Part shown: in pieces, positions 8,386-16,720 of the stretch
Layout of the letters: the number at the start of each line of letters is the position of its first letter
Numbering within the stretch: position 1 is the stretch's first letter
Assembly: GCF_900101045.1 (NCBI RefSeq)
Contig: NZ_FNFN01000001.1
Coordinates: forward strand, 1-64,000
DNA: 64,000 nt
Direction: 5' to 3'
Source of the DNA: Nocardioides sp. YR527
Lineage (GTDB): Bacteria; Actinomycetota; Actinomycetes; Propionibacteriales; Nocardioidaceae
Position numbers and translations under genes: made by a program
The notes under the pieces: generated by a model
Database searches by the model: none
What the model was told of the DNA's origin: nothing
What the model saw: the letters and a program-made list of their open reading frames with translations, nothing else

Positions 8386-9936
8386 TCAGGAGACCGACGC
8401 CTTCCACAGCGTCGCGATCGAGGCGTCTGCGCGCTCCTCCAGGCCCTCGACGCGCTTGTTGGACACGACGTACATCTCCGGGGTGAACAACCACACCCAG
8501 GCCGCCTGGTCGACCAGCTGTTGGGAGATCTCCGCGTAGATCGGCTTGCGGGCGGCGGTGTCGGTCGTGGCGATCCCCTCGGCGAAGAGCTTGTCGAGCT
8601 CCGGCGAGCTGTAGCCGGCGACCTTGTTGAAGCTGCCCGCCTTGGTGAAGTAGCGGCTGTACATCGTGTTCGGGTCCGAGCTGCCGCCGTTCATCGCGAT
8701 CGCGGCATCGAAGTCGGCCGCCAGCCAGCGCTCGACGTAGGCGTTGGAATCCAGCGCCTCGACATCGACCTTGATCCCGACCTTGCCGAGCTGGGCCTGG
8801 AGGTTCTGTGCCTCGTCCACCGCGGTGGAGTAGAGACCTTGGGAGGTCATCAGTTTCAGCGTGAACCCGTTCGGCTTGCCCGCCTTGGCCAGGTAGTCCT
8901 TCGCCTTGTCGAGGTCCTGCTCGGGGCACGGTTGCGCCTCCGGGTCGGAGCGGTACTCCGGCGAGGTGATCGGCCCGCTCGGCTTACCCGATCCCAGAGC
9001 CGCGGAGTCGATCACGTCCTGGCGGGAGACGGCGCACTGGATCGCGAGCCGGGCGTTGGGGTCCGACAGCGTCGGTGAGGTCGCCCGCAGCTGCAGCACG
9101 TGGTAGGACAGCGAGTCGACCGTCATGCTCGTGGTCTCGGCCGAGGTCGCCGTCTTCGCGGTCACCGGGTTGTCGAAGATCGCCACGTCCACCGAGCCGG
9201 TCTTCAGCGAGGACACCATCGACTGCTCGTCGGGGATGATACGGAACTCGACCGTGGCCGCACCGGGTTCGCCCGCGAAGTAGTCGGCGTTGCGCGTGAG
9301 CGTGATCGACTCGTTCGGGGTGCGGCTCTTGAACTGGTACGGCCCCGACCCGACGGGCTTGGACTCCAGGCTCTTCGGGTCCACGTCGGAGGGCACGATC
9401 GCGGTGTTCACCCCGGTGAGTCCGGACACGAAGGAGGCGTCGGGCTGCTTCAGGGTCACCACGACCGTCTGCGGGTCAGGTGCCTCGATGCCGGCCACCG
9501 AGGCGAAGTACGACGCCGAGCTCGCGCTCGAGGCAGGGTCGATGATCTTCTCGTAGGTGTACTTCACATCGGCGGAGTCGAGGTCGGAGCCGTCCCCGAA
9601 GGTGACGCCGTCCTGGATGGTGAAGGTGTAGGTCTTCCCGTCCTCCGAGATTTCCGGCAGGTCCGCGAGCCCGGCCTCCGGGACACCGTCGGCGTCGGTG
9701 TTGATCAGGGGGCTGTAGATCTGCGACAGCACCTGGATCGACTGGGTCGAGGTCGCGGTCCAGGGGACCATCTGTGCCGGGTCGGCAGAGATCCCGAAGA
9801 CGAGGGTGCCGTTGGCGTCAGCGCTGTCTTCGCCGCCGCTGCCGCAGCCGGCGAGACCGGCTGCCAGCAAGCTGGCCGCGAGGGCGGTGGCGACCGTTGC
9901 GTGGGTGCGTTGTCCGTGTCGTCGCTGCGTGCTCAC
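8386..9936 (-). CDS. ABC transporter substrate-binding lipoprotein (peptide/nickel family)
   Basis: A 516-residue extracellular solute-binding protein, family 5 (DppA/OppA/MppA-like). A lipoprotein signal peptide ends in LAGC with the lipidated Cys31. The mature part begins after a Gly/Ser linker and contains the family pattern LADLPEISEDGKTYTFTI. The GTG at 9936 has aggagga upstream and gives a normal signal peptide, unlike the longer frame that starts further out. As first gene of the operon, divergent from the MurR-type regulator, it should bind MurNAc-containing peptides or anhydro-muropeptides, comparable to MppA. Ligand identity is inference. Confidence 0.88.
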   Translation of the reverse strand: MSTQRRHGQRTHATVATALAASLLAAGLAGCGSGGEDSADANGTLVFGISADPAQMVPWTATSTQSIQVLSQIYSPLINTDADGVPEAGLADLPEISEDGKTYTFTIQDGVTFGDGSDLDSADVKYTYEKIIDPASSASSASYFASVAGIEAPDPQTVVVTLKQPDASFVSGLTGVNTAIVPSDVDPKSLESKPVGSGPYQFKSRTPNESITLTRNADYFAGEPGAATVEFRIIPDEQSMVSSLKTGSVDVAIFDNPVTAKTATSAETTSMTVDSLSYHVLQLRATSPTLSDPNARLAIQCAVSRQDVIDSAALGSGKPSGPITSPEYRSDPEAQPCPEQDLDKAKDYLAKAGKPNGFTLKLMTSQGLYSTAVDEAQNLQAQLGKVGIKVDVEALDSNAYVERWLAADFDAAIAMNGGSSDPNTMYSRYFTKAGSFNKVAGYSSPELDKLFAEGIATTDTAARKPIYAEISQQLVDQAAWVWLFTPEMYVVSNKRVEGLEERADASIATLWKASVS

Positions 9937-10043
9937 GGATCCTCCTAGGGTGGGGCCACGAGGTCGGGCTCTTGCCTGCAGTGGCGTGTGCCCGCGGATC
10001 TGACGACCGTATGACAAAATCTTTCCGCCGTGAACCACTCGTG

Positions 10044-10056
10044 GTCAATTATTGAC
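10044..10056. promoter_or_regulatory. Candidate MurR operator
   Basis: The perfect inverted repeat gtcaat-t-attgac lies in the 152-base gap between the divergent transport operon and the MurR/RpiR-type regulator gene. It overlaps a ttgacc hexamer reading toward the transport operon that could serve as a -35 element. Position and symmetry fit an operator that switches both directions; binding is not shown by sequence alone. Confidence 0.5.
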
Positions 10057-10088
10057 AACTTGTGGTGGTCGAGCCGAACGAGGAGACG

Positions 10089-10967
10089 ATGAGCGAAGAC
10101 ATCCTGGTGCGCCTGAGACGGGCCCTGCCCGGTCTGCGGCCGAGCGAGCGTCGTCTGGCAGAGGCGGCGCTGGCGGATCCGGGCGCGATCGCCGCACTGA
10201 CCATCACCGAGCTCGCGAGTCGGCACGAATCCTCGACCGCCACCGTCACCAGGCTGTGTCGCAGCCTCGGCTTCACCGGCTACTCGGCGTTCAGGCTGGC
10301 ACTGGCTCGGGCCGGCGCGAACGAGGCCGGCCGCCGGATCGAGTTCGGCGTCTCCGACGGGGACATCGACCCGGCCGACACGACCCGAGACGTCGTACGC
10401 AAGCTCGCCTATCAGGAGGCGCGAGCCATCGAGGAGACCGCTGACAGGCTCGACATCGACGAGCTCGACCGGGTCGTCGCGGCGATCACGACCGCTTCGG
10501 TCCTCGACGCCTACGGATCGGCCTCCAGCGGCCTGGCCGCGCAGGACCTCCAGCAGAAGCTGCGTCGTATCGGCTACCAGGTCAACGCCTGGGCCGACGC
10601 CCACCTCGCCCTCACCAGCGCCGCGGTGCTCCCCGCCGATGCCGTAGCCATCGCGTTCTCCCACTCCGGGGAGACCGAGGAGGCCATTTCCGCCCTGCGC
10701 ACCGCCGCCGCCCGGGGCGCCTTCACCGTCGCCGTCACCAACTTCCCCGACTCCCCGTTGGCCGAGCTCGCCGATGCCACACTCGCCACCGTCTCCCGCG
10801 AGACCCGGTTCCGCTACGGCGCGATGTCCAGCCGGATGGCCCAGCTCGTGATCGTCGACGCGATCTTCCTCGGCGTTGCCCGCGAGAATCCGGACGATGT
10901 CACTGCCGCGCTCGAGGCGACGCTGGACGCGGTCTCTGTCCGGCGCATCCACCCGCCCAGAGGCTGA
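10089..10967 (+). CDS. MurR/RpiR family transcriptional regulator
   Basis: A 292-residue cytoplasmic regulator with an N-terminal RpiR-type helix-turn-helix (about residues 1-78, core IAALTITELASRHESSTATVTRLCRSLGFTGY within it) and a C-terminal SIS sugar-phosphate domain (about 115-270, AIAFSHSGETEEAISAL). By analogy with E. coli MurR it would sense MurNAc-6-phosphate and repress the divergent MurNAc operon. The ATG at 10089 is preceded by cgaggagac; a GTG 27 bases earlier is less well placed. The gene stands alone on its strand and ends 9 bases from the convergent Lrp-type gene. Confidence 0.88.
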   Translation: MSEDILVRLRRALPGLRPSERRLAEAALADPGAIAALTITELASRHESSTATVTRLCRSLGFTGYSAFRLALARAGANEAGRRIEFGVSDGDIDPADTTRDVVRKLAYQEARAIEETADRLDIDELDRVVAAITTASVLDAYGSASSGLAAQDLQQKLRRIGYQVNAWADAHLALTSAAVLPADAVAIAFSHSGETEEAISALRTAAARGAFTVAVTNFPDSPLAELADATLATVSRETRFRYGAMSSRMAQLVIVDAIFLGVARENPDDVTAALEATLDAVSVRRIHPPRG

Positions 10968-10976
10968 GCCTCCGTA

Positions 10977-11915
10977 TCAGGCGCCGCCGAGGTGCAGGGA
11001 GGCGTACGTCTCCTTGACGAAGCGGAGGTGGCTCCAGGTCTCCGCCTCGCGGACGCCGGTGAGCTCGCGGATGTGGTCGAGGACGCCGACGAGGTCGCCG
11101 GAGGTGGCGGTGCTGACCGTGAGCAGGGCGTCGTAGCGACCGAGGGTCCGGGCCACGAAGGTCACCGACGGGAGCTCGGCGAGCTGCGCGGCGATCGGGC
11201 GGTGGGCGGCGCCGTCGAGACGGAGCCCGACTCCGGTGGCCGTACGCCGCTCCTGACCCGAGTGGCGCACGACGGCGCCCACCCGGACGATGTTCCCGTC
11301 GAGCAGGCGCACCACCCGGCGACGAGTGCCGGCGGGGGAGAGGCCGACGCTCGCGGCCAGGTCGACGTAGGAGGCACGGCCGTTCGCCTGCAGTGCGCGC
11401 AGCAGGGCGTAGTCGGTGTCGTCGAGCGAGCCGGCCGCCGGGGCCGGACCGACCGGGGCGGCGACGTCGCGGATGACCTCGGTGTAGAGCAGGGTCTCGG
11501 TGGTGACGATGCCGTCGATCGTCCGCACCTCGGCGAGGGCGTCGTCGATCCGGCCGATGTCCTTCGCCCGCAGCTCCAGCACCAGGGCGTGGTGGCCGCT
11601 GGTCATCGAGACCAGGGTGGTGTCCTCGCGCGCTGCGGCCGCCTGTGCGACGTGGGTCGCGGAGCCATTCACGGTGACCGAGACGTGGGCGAGCACGTCA
11701 TGGCCGAGGACGGCCGGGTGGACGACGCCCCGGACGTCGATGTGCCCCTCGTTCAGCAGCCGCTGGACCCGGGTGGCCGCCGCTGACCGGGACAGGCCGA
11801 CCTGGGCGGCGATCTCGCGGTGGGTGAGACGACCGTCCTTCTCGAGCAGAACGAGGATCGCCTCATCGGTCCGGTCGGGGATGCCGGGGACGTCCGGAGA
11901 AAATTGGTTCGACAT
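10977..11915 (-). CDS. Lrp/AsnC family regulator, duplicated-domain form
   Basis: A 312-residue regulator about twice the length of classical Lrp. It carries two winged helix-turn-helix units, one at about residues 13-60 (ILVLLEKDGRLTHREIAAQV) and one at about 165-210 (YALLRALQANGRASYVDLAA), each followed by a RAM-type ligand-binding region. Such double Lrp proteins commonly control amino-acid or amine catabolism in actinobacteria. It is divergent from the NTF2-NCS1-ureohydrolase-ThDP-symporter operon, which is its likely target. ATG at 11915; only a weak ggag lies upstream. Confidence 0.87.
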   Translation of the reverse strand: MSNQFSPDVPGIPDRTDEAILVLLEKDGRLTHREIAAQVGLSRSAAATRVQRLLNEGHIDVRGVVHPAVLGHDVLAHVSVTVNGSATHVAQAAAAREDTTLVSMTSGHHALVLELRAKDIGRIDDALAEVRTIDGIVTTETLLYTEVIRDVAAPVGPAPAAGSLDDTDYALLRALQANGRASYVDLAASVGLSPAGTRRRVVRLLDGNIVRVGAVVRHSGQERRTATGVGLRLDGAAHRPIAAQLAELPSVTFVARTLGRYDALLTVSTATSGDLVGVLDHIRELTGVREAETWSHLRFVKETYASLHLGGA

Positions 11916-11972
11916 TTTTTGAGCGCGTCTCCAAGGTCGGATCGATCCTCATGGGCGGGGATCTGGTGCGAT

Positions 11973-12003
11973 TATGACGGATGGTCCGCGCTTCGCCGTC
12001 ATA
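11973..12003. promoter_or_regulatory. Inverted repeat in the Lrp / catabolic operon gap
   Basis: The 8-base arms tatgacgg (11973-11980) and ccgtcata (11996-12003) are perfect reverse complements separated by 15 bases, the kind of dyad Lrp-family proteins recognise. They lie about 60 bases upstream of the predicted promoter of the divergent operon. Candidate operator by position and symmetry only. Confidence 0.45.
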
Positions 12004-12039
12004 TCGACAGCTATTACGGTCAGGTTAAGAACGAAACGA

Positions 12040-12069
12040 TTGCCGCGGTGCTCGGGATGCTCTTAGAGT
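12040..12069 (+). promoter_or_regulatory. Predicted promoter of the guanidino-type operon
   Basis: A ttgccg hexamer (12040-12045) and a tagagt hexamer (12064-12069) are separated by 18 bases, giving a plausible housekeeping promoter with a leader of about 33 bases before the GTG at 12109. The only comparable pair in the gap on this strand. Confidence 0.4.
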
Positions 12070-12108
12070 GACGCAGATCTCGGCCGACCCACAGACCCAG
12101 GAGGCCCG

Positions 12109-12534
12109 GTGTCCACGATCACCGCCCCATCAGCCACGCTGACCGAGTCGCAGGTCCACGAGGCCGCCGACCGGCTCGTCGCGGCCTTCGCCGCGACCGA
12201 CACCGCGGCCTACTTCGCGTGCTTCGCCGCCGAGGCCAGCTTCGTCTTCCACACCGAGCCGCGTCGGCTCGATGACCGCGCTGCCTACCATCGACTCTGG
12301 GCCGCCTGGGTCGCCGAGGGCTGGCGGGTCGAGTCCTGCCGGAGCAGCGCCCGTCTCGTCCAGATCCACGGCGAGACCGCGGTCTTCAGCCACGACGTCC
12401 TCACCACCACCTCGACGGGCGGACCCGCCGAGACCACCCTGGAGCGCGAGACGATCGTCTTCCGGCTCATCGACGGCGACCTTCTCGCCGTGCACGAGCA
12501 CCTGTCCGCGCGGCCGAGCGAGGACCAGCGATGA
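12109..12534 (+). CDS. NTF2-like / SnoaL-type small protein
   Basis: A 141-residue single-domain protein of the nuclear transport factor 2-like superfamily. Helices at about residues 14-45 (VHEAADRLVAAFAATDTAAY) are followed by the sheet segments FVFHTEPRRL, RVESCRSSARLVQIHG, AVFSHDVLTT and TIVFRLIDGDLLAVHEHLS typical of SnoaL / DUF4440 proteins. Start is the GTG at 12109, with gaggccc upstream. It is first gene of the operon and overlaps the NCS1 permease start by 4 bases. A catalytic or substrate-binding accessory role is possible; no specific activity can be read from the sequence. Confidence 0.78.
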   Translation: MSTITAPSATLTESQVHEAADRLVAAFAATDTAAYFACFAAEASFVFHTEPRRLDDRAAYHRLWAAWVAEGWRVESCRSSARLVQIHGETAVFSHDVLTTTSTGGPAETTLERETIVFRLIDGDLLAVHEHLSARPSEDQR

Positions 12535-14084
12535 CTACGCAGCCCCAGCCGCCCAAGGTCACCGAGGTCGAGCAGCACGGCGTCGAGCCGATCCCCGACC
12601 CCGAGCGCAGCGCCCGGCCGCTCGACCTGTTCCGGCTCACCTTCGGCGGCGCCAACACGATCGCCACCGTGGTGCTCGGCAGCTTCCCGATCCTGTTCGG
12701 GCTCTCCTTCGCGCACGGCCTGATGGCCACGCTGCTCGGGCTGCTCCTCGGCGCCGTCGTCCTCGCCCCGATGGCCCTGTTCGGCCCGCGCAACGGCACC
12801 AGCAACTCGGTCAGCTCCTCGGCCCACCTCGGTGTGCACGGCCGGATCGTCGGCTCGTTCCTCTCCCTGCTCACCGCGCTCGCGTTCTTCTCGATATCGG
12901 TGTGGAGCTCGGGCGACGTGCTCGTCGGCGGCGCCAACCGCGCGGTCGGGCTGCCGGAGAACGACCTGACCCTGGCGCTGGCGTACGGCCTGTTCGCCGT
13001 GCTCGTCCTGGTCGTGTGCATCTACGGCTTCCGGTTCATGCTGCTGGTCAACAAGATCGCCGTGATCGCCGCGACCGTGCTCTTCCTGCTCGGCATCGTC
13101 GCTTTCGCCGGCGACTTCGACCCCGGTTACGCCGGTGTGTTCGGCTCCGGTTCGGAGGCGTTCGGCGAGCCCGGCTTCTGGGCGGCGTTCGTCGGCTCCG
13201 CGCTGATCGTGATGTCCAACCCGGTCAGCTTCGGCGCTTTCCTGGGCGACTGGGCCCGCTACATCCCCCGCGAGACCCCGGGCCGCTCCTCGATGGCCGC
13301 CGCCTTCCTGGCACAGATCGCCACCCTCGTACCGTTCTGCTTCGGCCTGGTCACCATGACGATCATCGCCACCCGCGAACCCGAGATCTTCGCCTCCGGT
13401 GCGTACGCCTCCGGCCTGCTCGCGATCGCGCCCGGCTGGTACTTCGTGCCGGTCGCCCTGATCGCCCTGATCGGTGGCATGTCGACCGGCACCACCGCGC
13501 TCTACGGCACCGGCCTGGACTTCTCCAGCGTCTTCCCGCGCTTCAACCGCGTCCAGTCCACGGTGCTGATCGGCGTCTTCGCGATCGGGGTCATCTTCAT
13601 CGGCCGCTTCGTCTTCGACGTCGTCTCCAGCATCTCGACCTTCGCCGTCCTCATCGTCAGCTGCACCGTCCCCTGGATGATGGTGATGATGGTCGGCTGG
13701 TACGTCCGGCGGGGCTGGTACGACTCCGATGCTCTCCAGGTCTTCAATCGCCGCCAGCGCGGTGGCCGCTACTGGTTCGCCCACGGCTGGAACTGGCGCG
13801 GCCTGGCCGCCTGGCTGGTCGCGGCCGCCGTCGCGCTCACCTTCGTGAACCTGCCCGGCCAGTTCGTCGGTCCGGCCGCCTCGCTGATCCCCGGCGGGGT
13901 CGACATCTCGATCCCGCTCGGGATGGGCCTGGCCGCGCTGCTCTACCTGGGACTGCTCTTCGCCTTCCCCGAGCCGCGCGACGCCTACGGGCCCGACGGC
14001 GCCCGTCTGGTCCCGACCGGACCGGCCGCGAACACCCCCGTCACCTCGGTAGAGGGGCCTGCGCCCGCTGCCGTCGTCGGCTGA
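12531..14084 (+). CDS. NCS1 family purine/cytosine-type permease
   Basis: A 517-residue membrane transporter of the nucleobase-cation symporter-1 family (cytosine permease-like). After a hydrophilic N-terminus with RPLDLFRLTFGGANT (family entry motif) about twelve hydrophobic segments follow. The FGPRNGTSNSVSSSAHLGVHGR region and LGDWARYIP near residue 240 are typical of the family. It likely takes up a small nitrogenous compound by proton or sodium coupling. Next to a ureohydrolase, a guanidino compound or allantoin-like amide is more plausible than cytosine; this is inference. Start overlaps the preceding stop by 4 bases. Confidence 0.87.
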   Translation: MTTQPQPPKVTEVEQHGVEPIPDPERSARPLDLFRLTFGGANTIATVVLGSFPILFGLSFAHGLMATLLGLLLGAVVLAPMALFGPRNGTSNSVSSSAHLGVHGRIVGSFLSLLTALAFFSISVWSSGDVLVGGANRAVGLPENDLTLALAYGLFAVLVLVVCIYGFRFMLLVNKIAVIAATVLFLLGIVAFAGDFDPGYAGVFGSGSEAFGEPGFWAAFVGSALIVMSNPVSFGAFLGDWARYIPRETPGRSSMAAAFLAQIATLVPFCFGLVTMTIIATREPEIFASGAYASGLLAIAPGWYFVPVALIALIGGMSTGTTALYGTGLDFSSVFPRFNRVQSTVLIGVFAIGVIFIGRFVFDVVSSISTFAVLIVSCTVPWMMVMMVGWYVRRGWYDSDALQVFNRRQRGGRYWFAHGWNWRGLAAWLVAAAVALTFVNLPGQFVGPAASLIPGGVDISIPLGMGLAALLYLGLLFAFPEPRDAYGPDGARLVPTGPAANTPVTSVEGPAPAAVVG

Positions 14085-14123
14085 TCCACCTCGCCACACC
14101 GCACCACCCAAGGAGAACCACCC

Positions 14124-15071
14124 ATGCCCATCGGGCCCCTCGACGCCTCCAAGAACCCCCGCTACGCCGGCTTCGCGACATTCGCGCGGCTGCCCCGCCT
14201 CGACGAGGTGGAGCACGCCGACATCGCGGTCGTCGGGGTCCCGTTCGACACCGGCGTCTCCTACCGGCCGGGTGCCCGCTTCGGCCCATCGCACGTGCGG
14301 GAGTCGTCGCGCCTGCTGCGTCCCTACAACCCGGCGCTGGACGTCTCGCCGTTCGCCTCGGCCCAGGTGGTCGACGCGGGGGACATCGCGGCCAACCCGT
14401 TCCACATCAACGAGGCGCTCGACACCGTCCAGGCCTCGGCGCTCGAGCTCACCGCAGGCGGAACCCGGCTGGTGACGATCGGTGGCGACCACACCATCGC
14501 CCTGCCGCTGCTGCGGGCCGCCGCCGAGCGCCACGGCCCGGTCGCGCTGGTGCACTTCGACGCCCACCTGGACACCTGGGACACCTACTTCGGGGCCGAG
14601 TACACCCACGGCACCCCGTTCCGGCGGGCGGTGGAGGAGGGCATCCTCGACACCGAGGCGCTGTGCCACGTCGGCACCCGGGGCCCCCTCTACGGCAAGA
14701 AGGACCTCGAGGACGACCGCCGCTTCGGCTTCGGGATCGTCACCTCCTCCGACGTCTTCCGCCAGGGCGTCGACGAGGTGGTGGAGAAGATCAGGAAGCG
14801 CGTCGGCAACCGGCCCGTCTACGTCTCGGTCGACATCGACGTCCTCGACCCGGCGCACGCCCCGGGCACCGGCACCCCCGAGGCCGGCGGGCTCACCTCC
14901 CGTGAACTGCTCGAGATCCTCCGCGGCTTCGTCGGCCTGAACCTGATCGGCGCCGACGTGGTCGAGGTCGCCCCGGCGTACGACCACGCCGAGCTGACCG
15001 GGGTCGCCGCCTCGCACGTGGCCTACGACCTGGTCTCGCTGCTCGCGATGCGCCACTCGGGTCAGGCATGA
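14124..15071 (+). CDS. Ureohydrolase (agmatinase / guanidino-acid hydrolase family)
   Basis: A 315-residue Mn-dependent ureohydrolase that releases urea from a guanidino compound. All metal ligands are present: H123 in GGDHT, D146, H148 and D150 in FDAHLDT, D237 and D239 in [19 protein letters not shown]. The family is usually annotated agmatinase (speB), but homologues include guanidinobutyrase and guanidinopropionase, so I give no symbol. The neighbouring ThDP-dependent enzyme resembles the decarboxylase of the 2-ketoarginine route, which would make 4-guanidinobutyrate the substrate. ATG preceded by aaggag; overlaps the next start by 4 bases. Confidence 0.88.
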   Translation: MPIGPLDASKNPRYAGFATFARLPRLDEVEHADIAVVGVPFDTGVSYRPGARFGPSHVRESSRLLRPYNPALDVSPFASAQVVDAGDIAANPFHINEALDTVQASALELTAGGTRLVTIGGDHTIALPLLRAAAERHGPVALVHFDAHLDTWDTYFGAEYTHGTPFRRAVEEGILDTEALCHVGTRGPLYGKKDLEDDRRFGFGIVTSSDVFRQGVDEVVEKIRKRVGNRPVYVSVDIDVLDPAHAPGTGTPEAGGLTSRELLEILRGFVGLNLIGADVVEVAPAYDHAELTGVAASHVAYDLVSLLAMRHSGQA

Positions 15072-16693
15072 CGGCACGCAACGGCGGTGACGTCACCGTC
15101 GAGAGCCTGACCGCCCGCGGCGCGACCCACGTGTTCGGCATCCCGGGCCAGCACGCACTCGGTCTCTTCGACGCCATCCGCCGCAGCGACCTGACCTTCG
15201 TCTCCTCCCGAGTCGAGAACAACTCGGTCTTCGCGGCCGACGGCTACGCGCGGACGACCGGCCAGGTCGGGGTGGTGTTCTGCTCCACCGGACCGGGAGC
15301 GCTCACCGCGCTGGGCGCGCTCCAGGAGGCGTACGCCGCCTGCGTCCCGATCCTGATGATCACCAGCCAGATCCCGCGCGACGGGCTCGGGGGTGCCCGC
15401 AAGGGCTACCTGCACCAGCTCGACGACCAGCAGGCCAGCGCCCGCAACGTCACCAAGTCCACCGCCGTCGTCCGTGACGCGGCCGCCATCCCGGGCGTCC
15501 TCGCCGATGCGTGGGCGACCGCCCAGGAGGCGCCGGCCGGTCCGGTCTGGGTCGAGATCCCGCAGGACGTGCTCCTGGAGGAGGTCACCGTGCCGCCGGT
15601 GACCTTGCTCGAGGCAGAGGTGCCCGCACCGCGGCGGCCCCGGCCGGAGGCCAACGCCGAGGCGGCCCGCCTGCTCGCAGCGGCCGAGCGCCCGGTGATC
15701 CTCGCCGGAGGAGGCGTACGCCGCTCCGCCGGAGCCCCGCAGGCGCTGGTCGCCCTCGCCGAGCTCCTCGACGCACCGGTGGTCTCGACCTCCGGGGGCA
15801 ACGGCTCGATCCCGCTCGCGCACCCGCTGAGCGCGGCCGCGTGGATCGAGGACCGGTACACCACCGAACTGCTCGACGATGCGGATGTCCTGCTCGCGAT
15901 CGGCACCTCGTTCGGCGAGGTGACCAGCAACTACGGCACCTTCGCCCCGCGCGGACGGGTGATCCAGGTGGACGCCGAGGCTCGCGTCCTCGGCTCCAAC
16001 CACGGCGTGCTCGGCGTCCACGCCGATGCCGCCGCGGCTCTCACCGATCTGGCCGCGGCGCTTCCCGGTGCCGGCTCCGAGCCGGGCCCGAGGCGATCCG
16101 GTGCCCGTGTCGCCCAGGACCTGCGTGCCCGGGTCCAGGCCCGGCTCGACGCCCAGGACCTCGCCGCCGAGCAGCGGCTGCTCGCCGACCTGCGCGCGGC
16201 GGTCCCCGACGACACCGACACCTTCTGGGACATGACCATCGCGGCGTACTGGGCCTGGTCGGCCTGGGACCCGCGCACGGGCGGCTTCCACACCGCACAG
16301 GCGTCCGGAGGTCTCGGCCTCGCCCTTCCCGCTGCGATCGGAGCCGCGGTCGGGACCGGTCGGCGTACGTTCGCGGTCACCGGAGACGGCGGCGCGATGT
16401 ACTCCATCGCGGAGCTCGCCACTGCCCGCCAGCACGATGCCGAGGTCACCTGGCTCGTGATCGACGACGGCGGCTACGGGATCCTGCGCGAGTACATGAC
16501 CGGGGCCTTCGGTGCCGCCACCGCCACCGAGCTCGCCCGGCCGGACTTCGTCCGGCTCGCCGAGGCGTTCGGCATCCCTGTCCGAGCCGCCACCTCGGAG
16601 ACCGTCGGCGAGATCGTCGCCGACACCTTCGCCGCCAGCGGGCCCGCCGTCGTGGTCCTTCCGACGACCCTCCGCATGTTCGCCGCCACCTGA
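15068..16693 (+). CDS. ThDP-dependent enzyme, acetolactate-synthase-like; possible 2-ketoarginine decarboxylase
   Basis: A 541-residue member of the acetohydroxyacid synthase / 2-ketoacid decarboxylase superfamily. The Pyr domain has Glu50 in [14 protein letters not shown], the conserved acid that activates ThDP. The central Rossmann domain holds [14 protein letters not shown]. The PP domain has GDG at residues 439-441, but the usual NN that closes the ThDP motif reads DDGG (IDDGGYG). No regulatory subunit gene is near, arguing against a biosynthetic acetolactate synthase. Coupled to the ureohydrolase gene (ATGA), it may decarboxylate 2-ketoarginine like AruI of pseudomonads. Function is inference, family is firm. 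Confidence 0.83.
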   Translation: MTARNGGDVTVESLTARGATHVFGIPGQHALGLFDAIRRSDLTFVSSRVENNSVFAADGYARTTGQVGVVFCSTGPGALTALGALQEAYAACVPILMITSQIPRDGLGGARKGYLHQLDDQQASARNVTKSTAVVRDAAAIPGVLADAWATAQEAPAGPVWVEIPQDVLLEEVTVPPVTLLEAEVPAPRRPRPEANAEAARLLAAAERPVILAGGGVRRSAGAPQALVALAELLDAPVVSTSGGNGSIPLAHPLSAAAWIEDRYTTELLDDADVLLAIGTSFGEVTSNYGTFAPRGRVIQVDAEARVLGSNHGVLGVHADAAAALTDLAAALPGAGSEPGPRRSGARVAQDLRARVQARLDAQDLAAEQRLLADLRAAVPDDTDTFWDMTIAAYWAWSAWDPRTGGFHTAQASGGLGLALPAAIGAAVGTGRRTFAVTGDGGAMYSIAELATARQHDAEVTWLVIDDGGYGILREYMTGAFGAATATELARPDFVRLAEAFGIPVRAATSETVGEIVADTFAASGPAVVVLPTTLRMFAAT

Positions 16694-16720
16694 CCGCCCA
16701 CCTCGATCTGGAGCCCCCAC

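Noticed and set aside
10052-10057. ttgaca as a -35 box for the MurR-type gene on the plus strand
   Set aside because: The -10 would fall at about 10075, only 14 bases from the ATG and on top of the Shine-Dalgarno, with no matching hexamer.
10960-10972. gaggc-tga-gcctc as terminator between MurR and Lrp genes
   Set aside because: Only a 5-base stem including the stop codon; too weak to call.
12285-15077. A very long open frame on the minus strand (about 930 codons) across the NCS1 and ureohydrolase genes
   Set aside because: Antisense shadow caused by high GC; composition is low-complexity Arg/Gly/Asp/Glu with no domain, while the plus strand carries recognisable families.
15068-16693. Biosynthetic acetolactate synthase (ilvB)
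   Set aside because: No ilvN or ilvC neighbour, coupled to a ureohydrolase, and an altered ThDP motif.
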